Shown here: one piece after another, positions 13,901-25,900 of the stretch
How positions within the stretch are numbered: the first letter of the stretch is position 1
How the letters are laid out: each line of letters starts with the position of its first letter
Source: Pelecanus crispus
Lineage: Eukaryota > Chordata > Aves > Pelecaniformes > Pelecanidae
Direction: 5' to 3'
NCBI RefSeq assembly: GCF_030463565.1
Contig: NC_134643.1
Location: 177,984,491 to 178,048,490, forward strand
Length of the DNA stretch: 64,000 bases
Made by a program: the position numbers and the translations under genes
The notes under the pieces: generated by a model
What the model was told of the DNA's origin: nothing
Databases searched by the model: none
Seen by the model: only the letters and a program-made list of their open reading frames with translations

Positions 13901-16900
13901 CAGTTTACTGCTCTCTCCGTTTTTCCCCACTACTCAAGCTAAAAAAGGGTGACTTAGACTGTGGCTCCAAAGACAGGCATGCAAAAAAAGGACAGAAGAT
14001 AGACCTGTTTCTGATGGACTATGCAGACTAGAGGAATTCCAGAATACTTACAATTTTAAAAGGTATATTAAAAACAATAAGGATTTTTGTAACACCTGAA
14101 AAGTTTGTACACGCATTATAAAAATTAGAGATTTCCCAATCATAAATATAGGCGGGGAAAAAATTAGTTCTTACAATCAAAGTTGAACACAGTGACAATT
14201 TTACCCTCCTTTCATTTTGACCTACAGGAATATTCAAAATAGAATCCAGTCATCCAATGAGTATTAGGTGGATACTTAACACTAAGTTGGTTGCCCAACT
14301 CCTAAAAGCAAAGGCATCAGCATGTTGCTCACAACAGCTTTTTTTTTTTCCTTTAACCAGTGTGCTCTTCCATCAATTTATATAAGCAGACAATGCAAGT
14401 GGGAAAGAAAAGGCATAAACTATACAAAAGTTGTAAACTATGCAAGTTCACATACCCTAATAAAAGTGGACTATATACAGAAGAAAAATCTCACTATTTA
14501 AGTTTTGATCTGTAACCATCCAGTAGAAAAATTCTGTAGTGAAGACCTAATCAAAATTCCCTGTCTTCAGCAGTATGAAGAACGTATTACTTCCACCTCT
14601 GTAAAACCTAGGCAACGTACTAGGGAGATTCTCCCAACACTGCCTTGGTGTCGCATCATTTTAAGAAACTTAAGATAGGCGACAATAACATGTTTTCAAT
14701 CTTTCCCATTGCTTCTCTCTCACCTCCCCTCTGTCCTATTGCTACTCCAAAAATCATCTTCACTGTCTCATTCTGGTTGCAAAATCAATTCTTTCCTTTC
14801 AGAAATGCATCTGCAACAAGTAAGACTTTTATCTATCTTCCAACTGTTCCAAGCGTTCTTAACTTCTGTTTGCTTATCCTCTTAATGCAGCCAGGTTGTC
14901 TGTTCATCTTCTAGGCTCCCACTGCAAGACTAACCACTCTGCAGCAAGAATTGTTTCCCATCCCAGAGATTGCTAGCGTTTGGATTCATACTTGAGCCAA
15001 ACTTTCAACTATTGTCCTCTTTCTTTTAATACATTTCAGACATTTAGATGAAACTTACACCGACTGCGCTGGCATCATAATTTCAGTCTCCTTCTTTGCT
15101 ACTCTATCACCATACAGACAAGTGCAACTGATAAAAGTAAGATTTCTGAGTTTTATACATTCCTGAAATGCCAACAAGAGGAGCAAGTAAGTCTATGTTA
15201 ATGCAAATCACATAAAAAGAATATAACCATTAGAGTTATTTCCTCATGACAACAAAACTCATAATGAAAAACGGTCAGAAGTTGCTTTTTTGGAGGAGAA
15301 GGGTTGGACTAAAGGTCTCTTTTAATAAAAAGTCGTCTTGATATCCAACGTAGCACCCACAATTATGTTACACTCGTATTTCTCTTTATGGTTTGCAGTA
15401 AGATAATCCCAGCCAAAACACAAAGCACAGGATATTCTGAATGTTGTAAAAGTCTTAGAATCGGACACACAAAATAAAGCTATCCATCAGCTACTTCCAT
15501 ACCCAAAGCCCTCTTCTGAGGGGCAGCGCTCAGCATACGATTTTTCATATCAAGCATTAAAGTGAGAAATAAATCTTTTATCTATTGACAATTCCAAAGA
15601 AGCTGGAATAAAATAATTCAACTTGGTTTTGACAAACAAGCTTGTATTTCTTGCCATTCTTCATTCTCCATTAACTACAGGGGCAAGGCAAAGATAATGT
15701 ATGAAGCTGTACTTTCTCATTAATAATTTATTAATCCACACTTGCTTTTTGTCAGTGCTCATTAAGTTGCAAAGCAATGTTGACACATCCTTTCATTCTA
15801 CTCCCACAATTTACACTAAACAAAGAAAACTTAGTTTTTCAAGTTAGTAAACAGTCTTGTGCAAAGGTTTTGAGTTGCACATATTGCAATACATCAGAAG
15901 ATGCAACAGTAACAGCAAGCACACTAGAACAAATCTGCCTATCCATCAGTTGTTCTTGCACTTCACTTGCTGACCTTTTTTACTTAGATTTCCACAGCTA
16001 CACATTGATCACTTGTCTTAAGTTTATATTCAGTACCATGAAAAGAAGCCAGCAAAACTGGTCTGAAGACCTATGTTGGTTCCAAATTTCAACCAGGACT
16101 CAAGCCTGTGATAAGATTATAATGGCAGCTATATATGAAAAAGGAACCATGCTCAGTTACATCCTTTATTCCACCATTTGTTTGTCCAGTGACTTATTAT
16201 TTTATTATACAGCAAACACCAAAGAGCTTAATGCTTCATACCTGGCCTAGGTTTACTAAGCATACTGCAATAAGTAATACTTTCCAGATCTTCACGCACC
16301 ACTAGAAATTATTCTTCACATTCCTGCACAGAATTTATTCCATTCTTGAACTGAGACACATATTTGCTCCTTCCTGAAGGGCTCACCTGAAGTTTGATGA
16401 TGATCACTAGAAGCATTTGCTATCAACTTCAACAGACAATTTTTTTTTTTTCTACTCAGTGATGAATGTTCAAAAACTTTGCTAGGCAATTTATTTCTAC
16501 TGCTTCACTACCCTTGTTGGTAAATTTTAATTAATGCCCAACTAGAAGCTTCCTTGTTCAAATTATTTTGCATTATATCCAACATGTATGGAGAAATCAT
16601 AGAAGTCAAATTCTTTCTACATTAAGAAAGAAGTTAGGTGATTGTGTATCAAGGTCAGCCAGGCTCCCCTGATAACCACAGAGAAATAAGCACTCCCAAA
16701 ACAGTTCCTTTATCTCCTTCCAACATTTGCAATTTCAGTCAAATGACTTCCCCTCAGCTTCTCTTGCATGACTAAGGGAAACCTGCATAACATTCATGAT
16801 GTGGACGTATAGAAGTCAGGCTTCCTAAAGTCACACAAGAGGAATCCTCCCACTGGAAATTTAGAGCATACTTACCACTGCTCAGGAAGCATACAACAGC

Positions 16901-19900
16901 AGGCTGTGCTCACCCTGAGCTTGTGCTACAACTCTGCCTTCCAGCTTGTGCTTGTTTGAAAACCCTAAGTAGATATTCTAGCTTGTGTACAGTTTATTGA
17001 CTGAAGCATCCAATAGCTTTGAAAACTGTATGAACATTAGTTTACAAAATTCTGGTATGGTTATTACCTGTTCCAATATAGCATTTGGGATAATCTGTAC
17101 ATTTACATTTCTCCACATCATGAGATTTTATTGGTGTGAGTTGTACGGTGTTTAAATTGCCCAGATGTTGTTAAAAAAGAACAAATCAGATCTCTATATG
17201 AGAACTTAAACTTCAGCTGTATGATTGAACACTTTTCTCCATTTCTTCTTCCCTTATCAACCCATCAGTGAGGTTCAAAGTAATAATAGTTTTTCCTAGG
17301 TTGTAGGGACTCCGAAACTGCCTTCCATGGTTTCAAAGAATCCAGATAAGCTCTGCAATTCCTTCTGGGGCCCACAGGTGAAAAGGCTAGTTGATATTTC
17401 TAAAGCACTCCTTAAATATAAGGGAAAAAACATAAGCCTTTTATTACTGCCCAAAATGACCCCTTTCACGTAATGAACCAGGATGAGCCAATCAGACACG
17501 ATTCAAAAGACTTCCACTACGGGCAGATTAAGCATGAAAACCAAGCTCTTTGGGTCATGGCAGTTCCTTGTTCTATTACCATTACAGCTGTGTTCAAAAT
17601 GGAAAGAAACAGCTCAGAAATTCCTCTTTTGTGTTGTGCATACAAAAAAAAAAAAAAAAAATCACTCTAGGAACTCACCTATTAACAAATTCCTCTGGCA
17701 TTCTGAAAAGTTTCTACTATGGTATAGAAGACACAGCTGACTTAAAAATAACATCACAGAAAAAACAGTCTAATAGCAAAATCTGCTGCGTTTTGCATTC
17801 ATAGCAAAATTAATATATTCACTAATACATTCATTTACCTCAAGATCAGAAACTGACAAACACCAGCCCTGACCATTAGAGAGCAGATTCTTTGCCCACC
17901 AACATAATCACAGATTTCAAAAGCAACACCAATTTCATCAAATACATGACTTTACCACATATTAGGAATAATATAGGTTGTTTTCCTAATTTTTCCACTA
18001 AGTTTCTGAACGAAGTGCTAAAGCAAAAAAGACACCTGTTCATGCAAAAGACTTTTATTCTTTAGAGTATATTGCCTCATTCTATTTAGTTATGCTAAAC
18101 AGAACAGTACTTTACAACTTAGATGGGAAACAGGTTTGTAACTTGCATGCACCAAGCTCCCAAAACAAACAAAAAAAACCCCAAAAACCAGATCTGGCCA
18201 CAAGATGGCCTCAAGACAGCAAGTTCATGCAACGTGGGCAGCTACCACTAGATGGTAGCTACGTATCACTAGTTGATTGCAATATGCAGGTAAGCTCAGT
18301 AAAAAGTTTATTTTATTACACTTCAGTTGAACAAAATGTAATTAGAAAAAGCTAACTTCACTGTTTAAAACAAAGATAGCCTGCCCCTCCCCTCTCCCCC
18401 CCACGATCTGTCTACCAATGCTGTACGTAACAGTCACAGGAGGAGGTGGGAGAGCACATCTGGAACAAGTTCCAAGCTCCTCTCACTAAAGCACAGCTCC
18501 TGACACTGTTCTCCTGCATTTTAACTAAGTGAGGGAACTTATTCTAGGCTCTCTGTGATCTGCCACCTCTACCTGCAGCATTTAAACATATTCCACCCTG
18601 AAAAAACCCAAAAGATAGCCATACTGTTTCGTTTTAATTCATTTAAAAAGTTTCATTTTGATTCCTGCTCTCTTAAATCTACATACATCAACTTTATGGA
18701 GACTTTTAGCTCCTTACTAGAGGGATGAGAATACACCACCCACTATTTTTGATCTACCCTTATTAAGCTAAGCTTATTTTTCATTTAGTTTTCTAATTTC
18801 CCTATGAAAAACTACTGAAAATGAATATTACAGGTCTAAAATGCTAGGAGTTTTTGTGAACTCCTCATACTATGAACACAAGTAAACTTCATCAATTTCC
18901 ATATGGAACTGGTATCCATAACAGCCAACACAGATCCCAATTAAGCATACGCTTGCATAAATATCTTGCAATGTGTAAACACTCATTTTATGCATTTCAT
19001 TCATAGGCGAGCAAAGTTGGCAGTTAACATAGCCTCAGAATAATCAAGAAAAATTACGATCTACAGATTATTTTTGTCAAATGTGTAACAGCAGTGATCT
19101 GTGCAGTCAGTCTCAGCTAAACAGCTTTTTGAAGAGAAAGTTGCCAGTTTACCCAAGTAAATGTCTGCATTCTTGAAGTTGCACACAAGGTTCAGGGCAT
19201 GCGGTTTTGGCCAACTGCACGTGAGTATCACTGAAGCCTTTCTGAAGCCTTTGATTCCAGTTCAGCTTCTGCATAGAAGGCTTTTTACTACTACTGTGCT
19301 GCTAGCTGCAAGCTAAAAAGTTTGTTTTCAGCTGTGATTTTAAGGACTTAAAACATATTAGAGCCAACAATCCATTTGTCCTCCAAGTACAGTGCTAATG
19401 AAGGACTGAAACCAGGATTTAAAAGCAAGAACAAATTCACACAATACAGAATTTAAACAGGTTAAATACAAGAAGTTGTAGCCCATTGGGAAGGGGAAAA
19501 AAGGGAAAAAGAAAAATGAAGCCATACCCTCCTTTTGCCCCCAAGAATATAAACCCTTCCTATGGTCCAACTACAGAAAGAGGCCAGACTACAAAACTCA
19601 CTTTGTTACCTTATATATGCATTTATATATTTCTTACGTGAGGTAGACACATATTTTTTTCCCCAAGATGCAGACACCACATTGTCCTAGTACATTGTAT
19701 GCCAACATGAAAAAAACCCCTTCCGTTAAAGTTCTGTAACCTGCATTTGCAACAGTTAAATAAAGAGACTGTGAAAGACATTAAAGAAAAAAGAACTAAA
19801 TGAGATTTAGGTTGAAAGACATAAAGGAGATTTCAGTGGATCATGAATTAGCTTGCATCCTGATGAATGCTAAAAAGAACAGCTACATCCCCAACACCAA

Positions 19901-22900
19901 GCTTCCGTTCAGGCTGCCAAACACATTTCAGAAAGGGAAAAATATCCTCAGGAATTAGGAAGAAATATGTAATTGGCAAAACAGAAGCAGCTTCTTTCTA
20001 GAAGTAACTTATAATGGCTAAATCTAACTTTACTCACTGCAGTACAAAAGTTACGAGATAAGACATGCACAATGCACACACACAGTACCTGAAGAAGCGC
20101 TATAGTAGTGCTGGTTGCAATCAGACGTTACCTGAAGACAGTACATTTTTATATGCTAGTGGTTAGTTCAACCTGAAAATAAGCATTGTTGGATATGTTC
20201 CAGAAACCCACCCACAGCTATTTAATTCACTATGCTAACACCAGCAACCTTTATGGCACATCATCTCTTTCTCAAATTCGTTCTACTTAAAAATCGATTG
20301 CCAGATTTCTGTGATTTAGCCTTTAATTCAAGTTGGTAGTCCAACTAGAAGATGACAGAATTTCCCAATTCACAGTTAATGGTGCAGCCTTGCTATGCCT
20401 CAAAACATTTACTATGATTTTGCTTTGTCCCCTTATCTGTGACAGATGCCACAGAAAAAAAGTGCAACATATTTGTTACATCTGGAACAGGAAGTGTTTA
20501 TATCTGTGTACAAGTAAAAAAATCCATTTATTACAGTACATTAATGCAGTTTATCACAGCTATCTTTTATATTCCATAGAAAAAAGGTACAATTAAGATA
20601 TACCTCAGTAGGTCTGGGATACAAGGTAACTTACTGAAAAAGGCCAACATGAAGATGCCATCATTGCCCACTCTAAGCTGATCTGCATCACTGAAATCAT
20701 CCCGTGGTGGATACTCTTCTTCCTGGATTTACAGGTTAGTGATAATTTAGTGAAAAGTTTATTTTAGAATAACTATCTGTAGGATTAAAGTATTAATTAT
20801 GTTTCTAAAGCGAGCAGAAAAGTGACATTTCTGTAACACGTCCACATCAAGGAAGTTTAAAAGAAAAATAATTCATATTTATAAATCAACTTTTATTTGT
20901 TGCTTATATTGACAGAGCCCAAATTTAACTGAAAAGTTTCTGTAGAAGATAGGTACATACTGCCTATTCACCTTAAATGAAGCTAAAAATTATTTCAGGT
21001 GGGTACTTTGACAACCAAAACCAACAGAAATCTCTTTTTTTTACTGTAACTATCTTGATATGCAGCCAAACTATTAAATATTTCTTGGAAAAATCATTAC
21101 ATAGTATGTTCTATTTTTTTTCCTGCCAGAGAAGTATTTTAATGCTTTCCAAAATACAGAATAAAGTTCGAGAATAAGGTTAGTATCTTAAAACAAATTG
21201 CTGATGCAACAGCATTGCCCTAACCAATTTGACTATCCTAATTACCCACAAAACACTTATGCAAAGCAAAGAAAACCTCTGCGGACACTAGAGGGCGCGA
21301 GCACATTAAAAGTGTTTAAAAGTCTTCTAAACTTAAAAAGCACAGTACTTTTAAGTCAAACAAAAGTAAACAGAGATGTCGGTCAAAACGATCCAAAGAT
21401 TTCTCCTATCGTGTCAAAATACAACATCTTAAAATACTGAAAGTACGAGTTTGTTTCGTTTCTCAGTCTTTGAATTTTAACTGAACTTGGCAGATCTTAC
21501 GCATGCAGTTCCGTGCACAAGTAAAACATGGCTGCAACTGTAGACTGGCAAACATAAAAGTTTTCATGATGACAGCACTTACTAAAGAGAGCCTGATGAA
21601 AACTGTAGAACCAGTTAAACACACCATTTTTATACTTAAATGAGTAACATCAAAACAATGTAGGATGATACAAGTTGAAAGCTGTCAGTAGCAGCAGTAA
21701 TATGGTCTAGACATGAGTAACACTCTTCTCCTGTTTTTTCTCCAATTAATCATAATGTATTAGAATTGAGATAAGAAACGACCTATTAAAAATAAAAGAA
21801 ATCAAGGGAGACCAGTTCAAGTGATATTTACTTCGCTGTTTCACCCACAGCACACACTTACTACTGAAATAACATAATTCTGATTTTAACACATTACTCA
21901 GTCACTGTACCAAATGTTATTTTGTATATTAAGTTCGTAACTAAAAGGGCATTAAACACAGTGATCTAAAGCTCTGTCATGTGATTGACACATTCATCTT
22001 TGTCAACACAGCAAAATAATTTACCAGGGTATAGCAATGATGGTTAAAAATGTGCTAGAACGAACTGTACCAACTCAAGGCAGCCAGCTTTACCCTTCAT
22101 AATATGGCCGTGAAATTCCAGCTGTGTTCTTTATTTCAGATTAATTAACCAAGATTAATTAACCGGATAACTTACTTTAAAAACACTGCTATTCGCCTAA
22201 ACAATTCCAATGAAAGCACAAAAAGCTAGTTGAACAACAATCTTAAGAGGCTATAATTCAACTCCACATAATTTCAGATGTCCCTAAATGGTCATCTTAA
22301 GTGACTATGAAAGTATTAGTTTATTTAGCTCAACTTTGCTGCAGCTACAAGACTGAAGGGGGGGGAAGGGAGGGGAAGGAAGCGCTGAAAATACATTAAA
22401 CAGAGAGCTGCAATTGAATGCGCTGATCTCTGAAATGTATGCCACAAAAGTTCCTTTTTCAAGTCAGGACAGCAAAAAGTATTTTCAATTTTTATCTCAG
22501 AAGGTCTATAAAACCCCATATAAAATAATTCTTGGATTTTTTTTTTTTTAAACTGTCTGCTAACTACTGTACTTCATACTGGCATTTCCAAACCAATTAG
22601 TGAATTATGCTCTATGCAAAATGTTGCTTCAGAAAAAGAAAATTTTGCTCACTACAATAACAAGTTTAGCAGGTTTCTGTATGTGCACAGGCTTCTCTAA
22701 GGCTTACATGTGTGAGAAACACGGGTCAACATACAACCCAGGGACATGAGAGCAGACATTTGCAAGTAGGCACTGTTCTAGTGTGAACAAATTGTAATTT
22801 ATCACACTCCATGTCAAAAGGGAATTATATTAAACAGAATTCTACTTACTGTCTCCAAAAATTGGCATTTGAAAATTATCAGAACGTTTAAGAAATGAAA

Positions 22901-25900
22901 GTCTCCTGCGCTTAAATTACATTCAGCCTATATCTACATCATTTAGTATTATGTGGTTTTATGATCAGTCCTGCAGACAGAAGACGCTAATTGGCCACTG
23001 CTCAAGCTCCACTAATATTAGCTGTCTTTCACATTGCTCGCATTTGATCTAGTTGGTGTCAACTGCCCCAGTCTTTATTCAAAATATCATTGTTTGCCAC
23101 CATTCACTGAGGAATGAAAAGGGACAATGCAGAATGACTGTCCTCTCTGCTGATGCTTAGAACTATACATAATTTCACAGTAATACTTCTATTAGATACT
23201 GACATTTTTATCAATGAGAACAATTATATACCTTATTTTTTTATATATGTTTTTTCTTTTTAATAAGAATGTCATATAACACACACAAATCCATAAAGTA
23301 CCTAATACCATTTCAGTATCTCATATTGATTTTTGACAAATTTAGCCACGTTAAGGATCACAGACAGCACTTCTTGTTTGCTAAATATGCTGAGATCTCT
23401 ATTAACAGAAAACTTACTGTTCCTATGACCAGAGAAACATCTAAACAGCAAAATATATTATCAACGTAAATGGCATGTCACACAGTCATTTCTCTAAGCA
23501 AAAGAACATCAAATGGTACACAGCATCTACTGAAGTTGAACTTATTAACTCCTCTGAAACTACAGTACTCTGCAAAAAGAGGACTGTTTTTTCCCCCCAA
23601 TGCTTTTTAACTTCTTTCAGATTGCAACTTAGCATGGCATACAGTGAGACAATCACCTTTAATAAAGCAAAGAATGTGAGTTTTCAGGAACCCCTTGGAT
23701 AACTAAACTGATATAACTCTTCTCAATGCAGTGGATTTACAGAGAAAAACTTCTGAGGAAAGGGTCAAATTACTTAATAAATCCCATAAATTATACCTTC
23801 AGCATACAAAATAATATAGAGAAGTTAATGGTGGGGGAAAAAAAGCACAATGAACCCCAGAAGCATTTGTTTGTCAGCAGGAAAATTCATAGTTAAAGTC
23901 TAAACTAGAGAGAACTATACCATACCTCTGGACGACTGAGGAATATTTCATCAAACAGACTCCTAGACTCCCTAAACTGGGCGTGCTAAGCATGTAAAAA
24001 CAGAAAAACGTAAGACAAATGCAACTGAAAAGCATTAAGTAAAAGCCATTCATTGCAACATACAAACAAGTCATTTAACTGTTAGCAATATTTTTGTCCA
24101 TTTATATTGATTTTTCAAAACTGACCATGAGAATTTGAAAAGGAAAACATCAAAAGCCAGGGTAACTAATGCTATCGCTACTGATGACATAGGGCTGCTA
24201 CAATTTCTTTGATACATCGAGCTATCTGGGAGCATTTGAAAGAAATAAATGTTTATACACAATCTATTCCTGTAAGAAGCTACACAAAGAACTACAAAAA
24301 CAAATACTGAAAGTTTCAGTAAATGTTAAGTTTAGATTGTTTGTACAATCTGTGGATGTAGGACCTATGATGAAGTCTTTAATATGATCACACTAATGTT
24401 TTTTGTAAGATCCCTACATGATTCAGGGAAAAAAAAAACCAAACCCAAAAGCTGTTTATTAAATGTACTGCCTTTTTATACCACTTTCCTCTCTTTTACT
24501 CAGTGAGTAGGTTTGTAGCCTTCTTTACTACACACTTTAGACTATACCATGAAACAATTATCAGCTTCATGTATTGCTCAAGGTAACATAAGGACATTTA
24601 ACATTTACCAACTGCTCGCATTACTGTAGTGAAGAGGCAACGTATCCTCATTTTACAAGGAAGAAACTAGAGGCACAGGTCATAGCAGAGTTCACATTCA
24701 TAAGAGCACTAATTTCATAAGGCTGAAAATAAAAACTGAAAAAACTACATGTTATATCACTTATGCACATTTTGCAAAGTGTGTAATATACAAGACAGAT
24801 ACTGTCTGCAGCTGTCACTGCTTGTGATCTCCAAGACAGTGAAACTAAGAAAAGAATTAACTACATACCAGTAGTGCAAAGTTTAAGTCACTCATCTGTT
24901 CTTCCACAGGTATTCAGAGCTAAGGATCAAAATCCTTCCTTTCAAGATGGCAAACCATTCTAACCATACATATATAAAAATATATATAACTCTAACCATA
25001 ACATGACCTTCTTTTCTTATTCCTGTCATCTACCATATTAAGACAGTCTTATTACGCAGTCTTAGTCCACCCCAGTGTAAGTCCACCAGAGGTATTAAAC
25101 AAGGCAGGGAATTTGTGGAAGTATCACATGGTAAGGTAATTAAAATGGCAATAATTAATACTAAAATTATGTGCCAGCACAGTTTTATCTATAAAACTGG
25201 AACTCAACTTCCAGCATTTCCTACTTTAAAAAAAAAAAAAAATAAATAAAATTTTTCCTTTTTCCCCAAATCTCAGCTTTTCAACCTTAATACTGTTTCT
25301 TCAATATAGCTTGTGTGTGTGCACGTGTGTGCTTTAAAAAAACAAAGAAAAGAAAAATCCCCCAAAACACAGAAGAAAACTGAGCAGAAATTCTATCAAA
25401 CTTGAGATCTTTAGTGGTCAGCAGGACTGTGGCCTTTTGGTATGCTGAGTAGACTTCTGATACTAACTTAGTACTGCCTTAAGTCTACAACTTTTTAGCC
25501 AATCTCTGCTTTGGGGCAATGATGGTGTGTTCCTACTGTTTTTTTCCTAAGTAAGTGAAATTCTTGCCCTCTCAGCACCTATTTCTTGCATGTCACGTTC
25601 TACTGTATGTTTTAGAACAGCCAACTATGTAAAAGTTTATTTCTCACTTTGCCACCATATCCTACTCTCCTACCCCTTAACTCCAGATTCCTTCTGCTTC
25701 CCTCTCCTCTTTTCTTCAGCTCCTTTCCTAGAACCACATTTTGTCCCTACTTGGGTTCCTTTCTCCATCAATCCCAGTTTATCCTTTTCCCTCCTGTTTC
25801 TCATTTAAATCTTGCTGTAATCCTTTCATGCCACTGCTCTCCATTCACCTCTGCCTTTTCTTATTTTGACTTAAACCCATCTTCTCTGATTCCAGCCTGT

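Noticed and set aside
15777..16250. 157-codon plus-strand frame in intron 4
   Set aside because: No recognisable motif, no splice or promoter context, and AT-rich codon use like the surrounding intron.
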